From Paenibacillus mellifer (GTDB lineage: Bacteria; Bacillota; Bacilli; Paenibacillales; Paenibacillaceae): a stretch of 64,000 nucleotides of DNA. Where the stretch lies: the NCBI RefSeq assembly GCF_023195895.1, contig NZ_JALPRK010000005.1, forward strand, positions 186,001 through 250,000, given 5' to 3'. Of the stretch, positions 1 to 8,662 are shown in pieces; position 1 is the stretch's first letter, and each line of letters begins with the position of its first letter. The translations under genes and the position numbers were made by a program. The notes beneath the pieces were generated by a model that did no database searches, was not told where the DNA came from, and saw only the letters and a list, made by a program, of their open reading frames with translations.

Positions 1-1544
1 CCTTGGCCCGGCTCGCTGTCGACCTCGATCGTGCCGCCGTGGGCTTCGACGATCGATTGCGTGATCGACAGGCCGAGCCCGGCTCCGCCTTGTTTGCGCG
101 TGCGCGAAGCATCGATGCGGTAAAACCGCTCGAATACATGCGGCAGATGCTCGGCGGCGATGCCCGGCCCGTTGTCCCGCACCTCCAGCTCGGCCCGGCC
201 CGGCAAGCCAGAGAGGCGCACCGCGATCGTCCCCTGCCGCGGGTCCGTGTGCTGTACGGCGTTGTGGAACAGGTTCAGAACCACCTGTTTGATCTTGTCG
301 CAGTCGCACATCGCGATCAGCCCTGGCTGGAGGTCGAACCGCACCTCGCGCTCCCCAGCCAGCATCCGCAGATGCGGTTCCATCTCCGCGACCACCTCGT
401 CCAGCTGCACCTGCGTCCGCTGGACGACCGGGGTGCGGTCAAGCTTAGCCAGCGTCAGCAAATCCTCGACCAGCTTCTTCATTCGCTGCGATTCGCCCAG
501 CATGCTGTTCAGCGCGGTATGCAACTGCTCCGGCCGGTTGGCGGCTCCTCGCAGCAGCACCTCCAAGAAGCCGTGAATCGAGGTGAGCGGCGTTCGCAGC
601 TCATGGGAAGCGTCGGCGACGAACCGGCGCATCTGTTCCTTCGCTTCGCGTTCAGCTTCGAAGGATTCCTCGAGCCGCTCCAACATCCCGTTAAATGAGA
701 TCCCCAATCGATCGATTTCCGACTGGCCCGATGCAGTCGTGAAACGGTTGCCAAGATTACCGGCGTTCGTATCTTCCACGGTGTGTACCATTTGGTTAAG
801 CGGCGTTAAGGCCCTGCGCAAAATCGGCAGATACAGCGCTAGTCCGCCGGCCAATGCCAGGAGAGAGAGACCGACGAACGTCAGCAGCTGCCGCATCACG
901 ACTTCGCGCAGCGGCGCGGTGTAAGTGCCCATTTGTACAAGCCAGGCGCGTTCGCCTTGTTCGCCCGGCAAACCGATAGAACGGAAGACAACCAGCTGCT
1001 CCTTCCCGTCCTCATCCTCGATCACATGGTAACTCTCCGATTCCGGCCGCCCGGGCGTATCCTTTTCGAATAAGGTGGCATATTCGGTATCAGACAGCCG
1101 GGGCGCAACTGCGCCGGATTCGGCGTTCAAGTCGATGAACCCGCTATCGTTGTTGATGATCGCAAGCGAGGTGTTGGGGATGAACAATTGCGGAGGACGT
1201 CCGCCATTCGTCCCAGTCCCGGCGGCATCCGCCTCCGGCTTCGGCAACCCCGTATGTTCAGCCGGCCGTCCCGCCCGTGTGAAGACGTCCCGGAGCGGGC
1301 CGCGCATCTGTGAGGCCATCGATTCGGCTTGGTTCTTATATAGGAAGTCTTTCATGATCACATATTGGAATACACCGATCAGGATCAGGAGCGCGGCTAA
1401 CAACAGCAGGGATCGGGATAGCAGCTGAAAGCGGAGCGAGCTCGGGGAGAACCGGCTTCGCAGCCCTCCGATCAACCGCTTCCCGGCGTAAACGATCCGC
1501 TTTCCGCCAGTCTTTGTCCGGCTTCCGCCGGCAAGGGGCTTCAT
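1..1544 (-). CDS. Sensor histidine kinase, C-terminus cut by window edge
   Basis: Membrane histidine kinase of a two-component system; it would phosphorylate the response regulator immediately upstream. Reading the minus strand from the ATG at 1544 (which overlaps the regulator's TGA as ATGA) gives a basic N-terminus, a first membrane helix at about residues 44-62, an extracytoplasmic sensor region, a second membrane helix near nt 840-900, a HAMP-like linker, the phospho-acceptor motif SHELRTPL (His codon at 602-604), an N box (NLFHNAVQH) and the G boxes DNGPGIA and GLGLSITQSIVEAHGG. The frame runs off the window at residue about 515, just after the G2 box, so only the last few residues are missing. 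Translational coupling to the regulator is expected. The signal is not predictable from the sequence. Confidence 0.93.
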   Translation of the reverse strand, partial: MKPLAGGSRTKTGGKRIVYAGKRLIGGLRSRFSPSSLRFQLLSRSLLLLAALLILIGVFQYVIMKDFLYKNQAESMASQMRGPLRDVFTRAGRPAEHTGLPKPEADAAGTGTNGGRPPQLFIPNTSLAIINNDSGFIDLNAESGAVAPRLSDTEYATLFEKDTPGRPESESYHVIEDEDGKEQLVVFRSIGLPGEQGERAWLVQMGTYTAPLREVVMRQLLTFVGLSLLALAGGLALYLPILRRALTPLNQMVHTVEDTNAGNLGNRFTTASGQSEIDRLGISFNGMLERLEESFEAEREAKEQMRRFVADASHELRTPLTSIHGFLEVLLRGAANRPEQLHTALNSMLGESQRMKKLVEDLLTLAKLDRTPVVQRTQVQLDEVVAEMEPHLRMLAGEREVRFDLQPGLIAMCDCDKIKQVVLNLFHNAVQHTDPRQGTIAVRLSGLPGRAELEVRDNGPGIAAEHLPHVFERFYRIDASRTRKQGGAGLGLSITQSIVEAHGGTIEVDSEPGQ

Positions 1545-2227
1545 GGCAGATCGACGCGGTAACCCGCGCCGCGCAGCGTTCGAATTAACCGATGCTCCCG
1601 ATCATTCAATTTTTCACGGAGAGAGCGGATATAGACCTCCACGATATTCTCCTCGCCACCGAAGTCGTAACCCCAGACTTTATCTAAAATCGTCGTTTTG
1701 CTTAAGACGATCCCATGGTTAAGCACTAAATATTTCAACAATTCGTATTCGGTCGGGGATAATTCAAGCACCCGTTCCGAATAAGAAATTTCCTTGCGTC
1801 GATCGTCCAGGCGGAACGGGCCGATGGCCACTTCGCCGAACAGCGCCGGAAACTGATTGCGCAGTCGCGCGCCGATTCGAGCCAGCAGCTCTTCGAAGCT
1901 GAACGGTTTAACGACGTAGTCGTCAGCGCCGAGGGTCAGTCCCTTAACCCGATCTTCCACCTCGTCCTTTGCCGTCAGCATGATGATCGCTACGTTCTCG
2001 CCGTTCTTCCGCAGCAGCCGGCAGACTTCCCAACCGTCCATCCCTGGCATCATCACATCCAGCACGATAACATGCGGTTGAAACTCGGCTGCGATCGCGA
2101 CCGCGTTCATGCCGTCGCCGGCGGTACGTACCTCAAAGCCTTCATTCTGTAGCCCCAACTCGAGGAACTGTACGATATGAGGTTCATCATCTACTAGCAG
2201 CACTTTTGCCCCTTTGACCTGGTTCAT
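1541..2227 (-). CDS. OmpR/PhoB-family response regulator
   Basis: Cytoplasmic DNA-binding response regulator, 228 residues, the normal size for the OmpR family. The receiver domain shows the acidic pair D13/D14, phospho-acceptor D57 in VIVLDVMMPGMDG, T85 and K107 (VKPF); the C-terminal half is a winged-helix domain with the usual SPTEYELLKYL and GYDFGGEENIVEVYIRSLR elements. An in-frame ATG lies 42 bases further upstream, but the ribosome site AAGGGGG is correctly spaced (9 bases) only for the ATG at 2227. It overlaps the kinase gene by 4 bases. The upstream region carries four 11-bp-phased CTGA repeats ending next to a -10 element, which suggests direct autoregulation. Confidence 0.93.
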   Translation of the reverse strand: MNQVKGAKVLLVDDEPHIVQFLELGLQNEGFEVRTAGDGMNAVAIAAEFQPHVIVLDVMMPGMDGWEVCRLLRKNGENVAIIMLTAKDEVEDRVKGLTLGADDYVVKPFSFEELLARIGARLRNQFPALFGEVAIGPFRLDDRRKEISYSERVLELSPTEYELLKYLVLNHGIVLSKTTILDKVWGYDFGGEENIVEVYIRSLREKLNDREHRLIRTLRGAGYRVDLP

Positions 2228-2283
2228 TGAAGTCATCCCCCTTGCACCTATCCATTCGTTGTCATTCAAACGCTGATGTCTCC

Positions 2284-2289
2284 ATTATG
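2284..2289 (-). promoter_or_regulatory. Candidate -10 element of the two-component operon
   Basis: Minus-strand CATAAT. No consensus -35 lies 17 bases upstream; instead a phased repeat begins 10 bases away, the geometry of activator-dependent OmpR/PhoB-type promoters. Start-site inference only. Confidence 0.5.
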
Positions 2290-2299
2290 CGCGATGATG

Positions 2300-2336
2300 C
2301 TGAGCGTTTGCTGAATGTCGACTGAAGGTCGACTGA
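2300..2336. promoter_or_regulatory. Four CTGA half-sites phased at 11 bp, candidate response-regulator operator
   Basis: CTGA occurs at 2300, 2311, 2322 and 2333, exactly one helical turn apart (TCAG on the minus strand); the two inner-right copies are longer, GTCGACTGA at 2317-2325 and 2328-2336. PhoB/PhoP-class regulators bind such tandem direct repeats with 11-bp period beside the -10 element. It lies between the divergent regulator and ppaC genes. Assignment to the neighbouring regulator is inference. Confidence 0.6.
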
Positions 2337-2433
2337 GCACCAACGGAGAAGGTCCTGCGCGCAAAAGCCATGTGTTGATCGTACCCGGTTTGTCCGGGGA
2401 TGTAAATCGCAGATATCGCGCGGGGATGCGCTC

Positions 2434-2463
2434 TTGATTGCTCCTCCGCTAATAAGCTATACT
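2434..2463 (+). promoter_or_regulatory. Sigma-A-type promoter of ppaC
   Basis: TTGATT (2434-2439), 18-bp spacer, TATACT (2458-2463), followed 36 bases later by the ppaC start codon. Confidence 0.65.
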
Positions 2464-2498
2464 TTTGACATGAATTCATGTTAAAGGGGAGTAATGAG

Positions 2499-3431
2499 AT
2501 GGAAAAAGTATTGATTTTCGGTCATAAGAATCCCGATACGGATACGATTTGTTCGGCGATCGCGTACGCGGACCTGAAGTCCAAATTGGGCTGGGATGTG
2601 GAGCCCGTGCGCCTGGGAAGCGTCAATGGGGAAACGGCGTTTGCGCTGGAGCGTTTCGGTTTTGAAGCGCCTCGTCTGGTTGAAGCGGTAGCCGGTGAAG
2701 TCAAGGAAGTGATCTTAGTCGACCATAACGAACGTCAACAAAGCGTCTCCGACATCGATCAGGTGCGCGTGGCCGAGGTCATCGACCATCACCGGATCGC
2801 CAACTTCGAAACGAGCGGACCGTTGTACTATCGGGCTGAACCTGTGGGCTGCACCGCAACCATCCTGAATAAAATGTACAAAGAAAACGGCGTAGCCGTA
2901 CCGGCCAATATCGCCGGCCTTATGCTGTCTGCCATCATTTCTGATTCCTTGCTGTTCAAATCGCCGACCTGCACGGATCAGGACGTCGCCGCTGCACGTG
3001 AGTTGGCCCAAATCGCTGGCGTCAACGCTGAAGAGTACGGGCTGGACATGCTGAAGGCTGGAGCAGACCTCAGTGATAAGACGATTGAGCAGCTTATTTC
3101 CTTGGATGCCAAAGAATTCGAAATGGGCGGAGCCAAAGTGGAAATCGCCCAAGTGAATGCGGTGGACGTAAACGATGTCTTGTCCCGTCAAAGCGAAGTC
3201 GAGGCAGCTCTAAACGGTATCATCGCCAGCAAAGGTCTGGATCTGTTCTTGTTTGTCGTGACCGATATCTTGAACAATGATTCCGTTGGTTTGGCGCTGG
3301 GTAAAGCGGCCGATGCGGTGGAGCAAGCTTATAATGTGAAGCTGGCCGACAACAAAGCGGTGCTGAAGGGCGTCGTGTCCCGTAAATCGCAAATCGTACC
3401 GGTGCTGACGGACATCTTCAATAAACGATAA
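2499..3431 (+). CDS. ppaC: Manganese-dependent inorganic pyrophosphatase
   Basis: Family II (DHH superfamily) soluble inorganic pyrophosphatase; hydrolyses pyrophosphate to two phosphates in the cytoplasm, pulling biosynthetic reactions forward. The protein is 310 residues, as usual for PpaC. The Mn-binding motifs are visible: H9, D13 and D15 in GHKNPDTD, D75 in ILVDHN, the D96-H97-H98 triad, and the C-terminal phosphate-binding SRKSQIVPV. An ATG 21 bases upstream is in frame but the ribosome site AAAGGGGA (2483-2490) fits the ATG at 2499. Monocistronic: own promoter and a terminator directly after the stop. Confidence 0.97.
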   Translation: MEKVLIFGHKNPDTDTICSAIAYADLKSKLGWDVEPVRLGSVNGETAFALERFGFEAPRLVEAVAGEVKEVILVDHNERQQSVSDIDQVRVAEVIDHHRIANFETSGPLYYRAEPVGCTATILNKMYKENGVAVPANIAGLMLSAIISDSLLFKSPTCTDQDVAAARELAQIAGVNAEEYGLDMLKAGADLSDKTIEQLISLDAKEFEMGGAKVEIAQVNAVDVNDVLSRQSEVEAALNGIIASKGLDLFLFVVTDILNNDSVGLALGKAADAVEQAYNVKLADNKAVLKGVVSRKSQIVPVLTDIFNKR

Positions 3432-3449
3432 TATTCTCTGAATGACCGA

Positions 3450-3479
3450 GAGCCTTGCCTGACGGCAGGGTTCTTTTTT
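3450..3479 (+). terminator. Intrinsic terminator after ppaC
   Basis: Ten-base-pair stem (GAGCCTTGCC with GGCAGGGTTC, some G-T pairs), TGAC loop, then a T-rich run to 3479. Confidence 0.85.
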
Positions 3480-3574
3480 GTTGCGTGACTAATCAAATTT
3501 AAAGTATTCCGGGGCTGCGGGCAGGAAAGCCGAGAAATTACCCCGCTTAAGCGCTTTAATGCAGGGTTGGAGGT

Positions 3575-3603
3575 TTGAGTGGCGATTCGATCTTTAATAT
3601 AAT
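3575..3603 (+). promoter_or_regulatory. Sigma-A-type promoter of the SulP gene
   Basis: TTGAGT (3575-3580), 17-bp spacer, perfect TATAAT (3598-3603), 61 bases before the start codon. Confidence 0.7.
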
Positions 3604-3663
3604 CTAGGACGTTGCGCGTTGCACCGGTCCTGTTTGAGAGATATGAAAGAGGGGGGATTTTAC

Positions 3664-5118
3664 TTGCTTCATCGTTTAAATATAAAACGGGTTTGGTTTG
3701 CGAATACCCGAAGCGATGTGTTGTCTGGACTGACAGTAGCTTTTGCCTTGATCCCGGAGGCAATCGCGTTTTCGATTCTAGCCGGCGTGAGCCCCATGGT
3801 CGGATTGTACGCTTCCTTTAGTATCGCCGTGGTGATTGCCTTCGCCGGCGGGCGACCGGGTATGATCTCTGCGGCTACCGGCGCGATGGCGCTGCTGATG
3901 GGCGGACTCGTTCGCGACCATGGCATCGAGTATCTGTTTGCAGCCACCGTTTTGGCCGGAATTTTGCAATTACTCATGGGTTATCTCAAGCTGGGCCGAT
4001 TTATTAGCTTCTTGCCGCACCCGGTAATGACGGGGTTCGTGAATGCATTAGCTATATTGATTTTTATGGCGCAGCTCACCCATTTCGAAAAACAAGGTTG
4101 GTTGATGTACGGGTTAGTGGCGTTAACACTTGCGATCATTTATCTGTTTCCGCGGCTGACCAAAGCGGTACCTTCGGCCTTGGTTGCGATTATTGCGGTC
4201 TCCATATTAACCATCTCCCTGCATCTGGATGTGAGGACGGTCGGCGACATGGGCGCAATGACGTCGGCGTTGCCGGCGTTCCATCTTCCCGAAGTCGGAT
4301 TAACCTGGGACATGTTGAAGACTATCTTCCCGGTGTCGTTATCGCTGGCTTTCGTGGGGCTGTTGGAATCGCTCATGACCGCAACGCTGATCGATGAGAT
4401 CACGGACACCTCAAGTGACAAGAACCGTGAGATGAAGGGCCAAGGGTTGGCGAATATCGTGACCGGATTCTTTGGGGGGATGGCGGGCTGTGCCATGATC
4501 GGCCAGTCGATGATTAATATGAAATCCGGCGGTCGGACGAGGTTGTCGACGTTGGTCTCTGGCGTGGGCCTTCTGTTCCTAGTCATCGTGTTAGGGGACG
4601 TAGTTCAACAGATCCCGATGGCGGCGCTTGTTGGCGTCATGGTTATGGTATCGATCGGCACCTTCGATTGGAATTCCCTGAAATCACTTCGCAAGGTTCC
4701 CGTGTCGGACGCGCTTGTTATGGTGGTGACGGTGGTGGCCGTGGTCGCCACGGATAATCTGTCCATCGGCGTGGGGATAGGAGTCTTGCTCAGTGCGTTA
4801 TCCTTTGCCTGGAAAATGGCCCGAATCCGGACTTCCGTCCGTGAGGAGCAAGGAGCCAAAACCTATGTCGTCGCTGGACAGCTCTTCTTCGGAACGGTGA
4901 GTCATTTTCTGCTGGAGTTTGATGCGGCCGGCGATCCGCAGCGGGTGGCGGTGGACTTTTCGAAGTCGCATGTCTGGGATCAGTCCGCCGTAAATGCGAT
5001 TTCGAAGCTGATTCTCAAATATCATCAACTTGGCAAAGAAATCCGCATCATTGGATTAAACGAGGAGAGCACAAGGTTGATTGAACGGGTAGGGTTATCT
5101 GCTCCTTCAGGGCACTAA
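3664..5118 (+). CDS. SulP-family anion transporter with STAS domain
   Basis: Membrane transporter of the SLC26/SulP family, which moves sulfate, bicarbonate or other anions, usually with H+ or Na+. Here 484 residues: about 10-12 hydrophobic helices (start DVLSGLTVAFALIPEAIAFS, a family hallmark) and a C-terminal cytoplasmic STAS domain from about residue 405 (VAVDFSKSHVWDQSAVNAI). The preferred start is the TTG at 3664, 7 bases after the strong site GAAAGAGGGGGG; the ATG at 3643 lies inside that ribosome site and an ATG at 3619 has none. It stands alone between its promoter and a terminator shared with the next, convergent gene. Substrate cannot be read from the sequence. Confidence 0.92.
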   Translation: MLHRLNIKRVWFANTRSDVLSGLTVAFALIPEAIAFSILAGVSPMVGLYASFSIAVVIAFAGGRPGMISAATGAMALLMGGLVRDHGIEYLFAATVLAGILQLLMGYLKLGRFISFLPHPVMTGFVNALAILIFMAQLTHFEKQGWLMYGLVALTLAIIYLFPRLTKAVPSALVAIIAVSILTISLHLDVRTVGDMGAMTSALPAFHLPEVGLTWDMLKTIFPVSLSLAFVGLLESLMTATLIDEITDTSSDKNREMKGQGLANIVTGFFGGMAGCAMIGQSMINMKSGGRTRLSTLVSGVGLLFLVIVLGDVVQQIPMAALVGVMVMVSIGTFDWNSLKSLRKVPVSDALVMVVTVVAVVATDNLSIGVGIGVLLSALSFAWKMARIRTSVREEQGAKTYVVAGQLFFGTVSHFLLEFDAAGDPQRVAVDFSKSHVWDQSAVNAISKLILKYHQLGKEIRIIGLNEESTRLIERVGLSAPSGH

Positions 5119-5125
5119 AAGAACA

Positions 5126-5170
5126 AAAAAAGGCTGTTCGCATGGGTTAACCCCAGCGAGCAGCCTTTGC
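5126..5170 (-). terminator. Bidirectional terminator between sulP and the yneQ-like gene
   Basis: Stem AAAGGCTG...CAGCCTTT with inner pairing across GGGTTAACCC. The A-run on the left reads as a T-run on the minus strand, so it serves the minus-strand gene best and the plus-strand gene more weakly. Confidence 0.8.
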
Positions 5171-5175
5171 TTCGT

Positions 5176-5478
5176 TTATAGGAGGCGAAACCGCTCCAGT
5201 TGACCCCAGAGCCCTTCTTCCCGCAGCACTTCCCGTTGTTTCGGTCCAATCAGGTCGAAATGGGGAAATAGCGAACGGTGATGTATATATCGGGCGGGAA
5301 GGTCGTGGGATTCGCACCAGGCTTTGAGCCGCTCCAAATCGGAACAGCCGACCTTGGTGACCGTCTTGGCTTCAGGAAATCGTGGATCCAGCCAAAAATG
5401 AGTCAAGAAGCCGATTTCTCCTCGGGCCACCGTCTGTTTCCATGCTTCTAATTCCTCTCTCGACACGCCGAATGCCAC
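5176..5478 (-). CDS. Small conserved cytoplasmic protein (YneQ-like)
   Basis: 100-residue soluble protein with no membrane segment or signal peptide, rich in aromatic residues and histidines (FLTHFWLDPRFP, KVGCSDLERLKAWC, YIHHRSLFPHFDLIG). It resembles the small YneQ-type family of Bacillales from memory; function unknown. The start is GTG at 5478, 9 bases after AAAGGAGGAG. It is followed by a strong terminator and sits downstream of the tetR gene on the same strand (30-base gap), so the two may be cotranscribed from the tetR side. Confidence 0.7.
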   Translation of the reverse strand: MAFGVSREELEAWKQTVARGEIGFLTHFWLDPRFPEAKTVTKVGCSDLERLKAWCESHDLPARYIHHRSLFPHFDLIGPKQREVLREEGLWGQLERFRLL

Positions 5479-5508
5479 AGCCTAGTTCTCCTCCTTTGCC
5501 CTTTTAAT

Positions 5509-6126
5509 TTAGTTATGAATGCCTCTCCATAAAAAATTAACGATCGCTTCAGCCGCCTGTTCCGCCGAAGGAAACAGCTTGTTCTTGTCGGCATATTGGC
5601 GTTCTCCCACCCGCAACATGGATACATACAGATGGGCGACCAGGTTCGGGTCGCTGCAGATGATTTCACCTGACTCGGCGGCTTGGGCAAACCCTTCGCG
5701 AAGCGTTTCGTACAAATCGTTTTCATGGCGAATTAAAGTCTCCTGCTGTTCTCCGGACAAATGATGCTGAATGCTGCGGAACATCTCATCCATGTGAACC
5801 CGAGGGATTCTTAAATAGTTGATTGTAATTTGTAGGAGTCTTTCCCGAAACGTGCCGGGCTCCACCAGCAGCTTCCGAATTCGCCCGTTTACCCGCGCGA
5901 GCGTCGTCGCGACGGAGGCGACAAACAAATCCTGCTTCGTCGGATAATAATAATAGACGCTGGCTTTGGTGATCCCGCACTGCTCGGCGACCTCATTCAT
6001 GGACACGGACTTATATCCCTTCTCCATAAACAAGAGCGACGCGGTGCGCAGGATCTGCTCGGACGTCGCCAGGGCGTCCGGCTGCTGGACGGGCCGTCCC
6101 AAAGATCGTTTATGCGGTGGGGTCAA
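5509..6126 (-). CDS. TetR-family transcriptional regulator of the MMPL gene
   Basis: 205-residue repressor-type protein. The N-terminal helix-turn-helix is clear: ILRTASLLFMEKGYKSVSMN then EVAEQCGITKASVYYYY at about residues 45-62; the C-terminal helical ligand domain is variable. The start is TTG at 6126, preceded by GAGGTGATGAAGG. It is divergent from the MMPL exporter gene, and the 145-bp interval contains palindromes placed in the exporter promoter, the usual layout for local repression relieved by a small molecule. Ligand unknown. Confidence 0.92.
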   Translation of the reverse strand: MTPPHKRSLGRPVQQPDALATSEQILRTASLLFMEKGYKSVSMNEVAEQCGITKASVYYYYPTKQDLFVASVATTLARVNGRIRKLLVEPGTFRERLLQITINYLRIPRVHMDEMFRSIQHHLSGEQQETLIRHENDLYETLREGFAQAAESGEIICSDPNLVAHLYVSMLRVGERQYADKNKLFPSAEQAAEAIVNFLWRGIHN

Positions 6127-6161
6127 CCTTCATCACCTCGAGCAACTTGTACTGAGCAAAC

Positions 6162-6167
6162 ATTATA
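6162..6167 (-). promoter_or_regulatory. -10 element of the tetR gene
   Basis: Minus-strand TATAAT with an upstream TGA, giving an extended -10 (TGATATAAT); -35 is not well conserved. Confidence 0.5.
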
Positions 6168-6180
6168 TCATATTTTTCAT

Positions 6181-6209
6181 TTGATAATTAACCTACCGGT
6201 ATATATAAT
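6181..6209 (+). promoter_or_regulatory. MMPL promoter with TetR-type palindrome in the spacer
   Basis: TTGATA (6181-6186), exactly 17 bp, TATAAT (6204-6209). The 8-bp palindrome TACCGGTA (6194-6201) sits in the middle of the spacer, an ideal position for repression by the divergent TetR protein. Confidence 0.7.
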
Positions 6210-6220
6210 TAATACTCAGA

Positions 6221-6234
6221 GTGATTTAAATCAC
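6221..6234. promoter_or_regulatory. Perfect 14-bp palindrome downstream of MMPL promoter
   Basis: GTGATTTAAATCAC, positioned at about +5 to +18 of the MMPL transcript; second candidate operator for TetR or another dimeric regulator. Confidence 0.45.
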
Positions 6235-6271
6235 GTGGAACTGCAATAAAGACAAGGAGATGGAATCATAA

Positions 6272-8494
6272 ATGGATCAAATACTAGGTCGACTAGCCCG
6301 ACTGGTGGCTGGACGAAGAACCAAGTGGATTACGTTGGCCGTCTGGATTCTGCTTGCCGGCGGATTAAGCGCCCTATGGCCCAGCGTCAACTCGATGGAG
6401 CGTAATAATGCGGCCAACTTGGATGCGAACCAGCCCTCGGTGATAGCCGAACAGCTGGCAGAGCAGGAATTTCCGAGCGACAGCGGCATTCCCGCTCTAA
6501 CGGTCTGGACGCGGGAAGGCGGGCTGACGGATGAAGATTACACCCGCCTGCAGGCGCTGACTTCGTATTTCACCGATAATCCGTTAGAAGGGGTGGAACT
6601 TGTACTCCCGCTCGAACAAATGCCGTTGCCGGCGCTCAAGCAGCAGGCGTCCGAAGACGGCACAACGTGGGTGTTGCCGTTCTTCTTCGCCAAGGGGACG
6701 GAAACCGAGGTGATGAAGACCGGCATGGAAGAGATCCGCAGCCAAGCCGAGACGATTTTTGGGAATGATCCGTTTGCCGTTAAGCTCGGAGACCATGGGC
6801 TCATTGCCCGAGTATCCGGACCGGCGGGCATCTCGATCGATGCGGTGGGGCTGTTCTCGAGTGCCGACGTTTCGCTGATGATCGCCACCGTCTTGATCGT
6901 GCTGATTCTCCTGCTGCTCATCTACCGTTCGCCAATTCTGGCAATCATTCCGCTGATTGCCGTTGGTTTTGCTTACGGCGTAGCCGGACCGATCCTTGGC
7001 AAAATGGCCGAGCAAGGCTGGATCACTGTCGACTCGCAAGCCATTTCAATTATGACTGTGCTGTTATTCGGGGCGGGAACCGATTACTGCTTGTTCTTGA
7101 TCTCCCATTTCCGGCAGCTGTTGACGGAGGAGAAGGATAAGACGAAAGCCCTGGCATCCGCAGTTAAAGGGTCTTCCGGCGCGATCGCCATGAGCGGATT
7201 TACCGTCGTGATCGCCCTGCTGGTGCTGCTGTTAGCTAAATACGGCTCTGTACAACGATTTGGTGTGCCATTTAGCTTGTCGATTCTGATCATGGGGATC
7301 GCCAGCTTGACGCTTGTACCGGCGTTATTGGCCATTTTGGGCCGCGCCTCCTTCTTCCCGTTTGTTCCGCGCACGCCGGAAATGCAAGCCGAACGAGTCA
7401 AGTTGCGGAAGAAACCGGTACGCCAGCCCAAAGCTAAAGCCTCGACGGGTTGGATCGGCCGAACGGTAACGAAACGGCCATGGACGATTTTTATCGTGAC
7501 AACGCTGCTTCTAGGAGTATTGGCTTCTCAGGCGACCCGCATTGAATACACCGTGGATCTGCTCTCTTCCTTCCCGGAGGATACGCCTTCTCGGGAAGGA
7601 TTTGCGGTGATCGCCGATAAATTTACGCCGGGGGAATTAGCTCCGGTTAAGCTGATGGTGGATACGGAAGGTAAAGATATCAACCTGCAAGACATGTTCA
7701 GCAACTTGCCTTTTGTCAGTCAGGTATCTGCTCCGGCCGAAGGCAAGACCAACCCCAATATCCGGGCCGTTGAGCTGCAGTTTAATGTCAATCCATATTC
7801 AAACGAAGCGATGAAGCATATTCCAGAGCTGCGGAAGACAGCGGAAAGCCTGTTAGCAACCAAAGGCATCGGCGAACCGGAGAATAAGGTGTGGATCAGC
7901 GGACAAACCGCTACGCAATACGATACTGAGAACACCAATGCTCGAGACACAAAGGTCATTATCCCTATCGTTATTGGGCTGATCGCTTTGCTGTTGCTTG
8001 TATATCTCCGTTCGATTGTCGCAATGATTTACTTGATCCTAACTGTTGTATTATCCTATTTCGCCGCGTTGGGTATCGGTTGGGTTGTCCTTCACGACCT
8101 GATGGGCAACGCCGCGATCCAAGGGTTGATTCCGCTGTATGCCTTCGTCTTCCTTGTCGCGCTTGGTGAGGACTACAACATCTTTCTGATCTCGAGCATC
8201 TGGAAGAAACGTAAGGTGATGCCGCTGAAGGATGCGATCCGCGAAGGCGTTAATGAAACCGGGAATGTTATTACCTCGGCCGGTCTGATCCTAGCCGGAA
8301 CGTTTGCCGTACTGGCAACGCTGCCGATTCAAGTGTTGGTGCAATTCGGCATCATTGCCGCTGTTGGAGTGCTGCTTGACACGTTCCTCGTGCGTCCATT
8401 CCTTGTGCCGGCCATCACGATGCTGCTTGGCAAGGCGGCCTTCTGGCCGTCCAAGGAATCCGGGCCGGAGCCGGTGAAGGACACGGGGAAATAA
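6272..8494 (+). CDS. MMPL/RND-family membrane transporter (YdfJ-like)
   Basis: 740-residue integral membrane protein of the MmpL branch of the RND superfamily, proton-driven exporters of lipids or hydrophobic compounds. The RND duplication is visible: one transmembrane helix, a large outside loop (about residues 45-190), a block of five helices with GAGTDYCLFLISHF near residue 267, then a second loop and second block with ALGEDYNIFLISSIW near residue 630. The two conserved Asp-Tyr pairs are the proton-relay signature. Ribosome site AAGGAGA. It faces the tetR gene across an operator region, implying substrate-induced expression, and ends at a terminator. Substrate unknown; B. subtilis YdfJ is the closest family I recall. 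Confidence 0.92.
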   Translation: MDQILGRLARLVAGRRTKWITLAVWILLAGGLSALWPSVNSMERNNAANLDANQPSVIAEQLAEQEFPSDSGIPALTVWTREGGLTDEDYTRLQALTSYFTDNPLEGVELVLPLEQMPLPALKQQASEDGTTWVLPFFFAKGTETEVMKTGMEEIRSQAETIFGNDPFAVKLGDHGLIARVSGPAGISIDAVGLFSSADVSLMIATVLIVLILLLLIYRSPILAIIPLIAVGFAYGVAGPILGKMAEQGWITVDSQAISIMTVLLFGAGTDYCLFLISHFRQLLTEEKDKTKALASAVKGSSGAIAMSGFTVVIALLVLLLAKYGSVQRFGVPFSLSILIMGIASLTLVPALLAILGRASFFPFVPRTPEMQAERVKLRKKPVRQPKAKASTGWIGRTVTKRPWTIFIVTTLLLGVLASQATRIEYTVDLLSSFPEDTPSREGFAVIADKFTPGELAPVKLMVDTEGKDINLQDMFSNLPFVSQVSAPAEGKTNPNIRAVELQFNVNPYSNEAMKHIPELRKTAESLLATKGIGEPENKVWISGQTATQYDTENTNARDTKVIIPIVIGLIALLLLVYLRSIVAMIYLILTVVLSYFAALGIGWVVLHDLMGNAAIQGLIPLYAFVFLVALGEDYNIFLISSIWKKRKVMPLKDAIREGVNETGNVITSAGLILAGTFAVLATLPIQVLVQFGIIAAVGVLLDTFLVRPFLVPAITMLLGKAAFWPSKESGPEPVKDTGK

Positions 8495-8523
8495 CAAATT
8501 TCTTCAGACGACAACAACTTTTT

Positions 8524-8571
8524 GAAGCACTTGAGGTGCCGCTGAGTAGGCGGGCTTCGGGTGCTTTTTTT
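8524..8571 (+). terminator. Terminator after MMPL gene
   Basis: Long stem starting AAGCAC and closing GGTGCTT, with several G-T pairs, followed by seven T. Confidence 0.8.
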
Positions 8572-8662
8572 GACAATAGCAAGGTTACATATTTCCTTCT
8601 CTCTGACCGCAGAATAGGTGGATGGCAGGGTACTGAATTTCGATGAAACGGGGGAAAGTGGG

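Noticed and set aside
3..924. Long plus-strand open frames over the first kilobase
   Set aside because: They lie opposite the histidine kinase, whose minus-strand frame has all HAMP, H, N and G box motifs; the plus-strand products have no recognisable domain.
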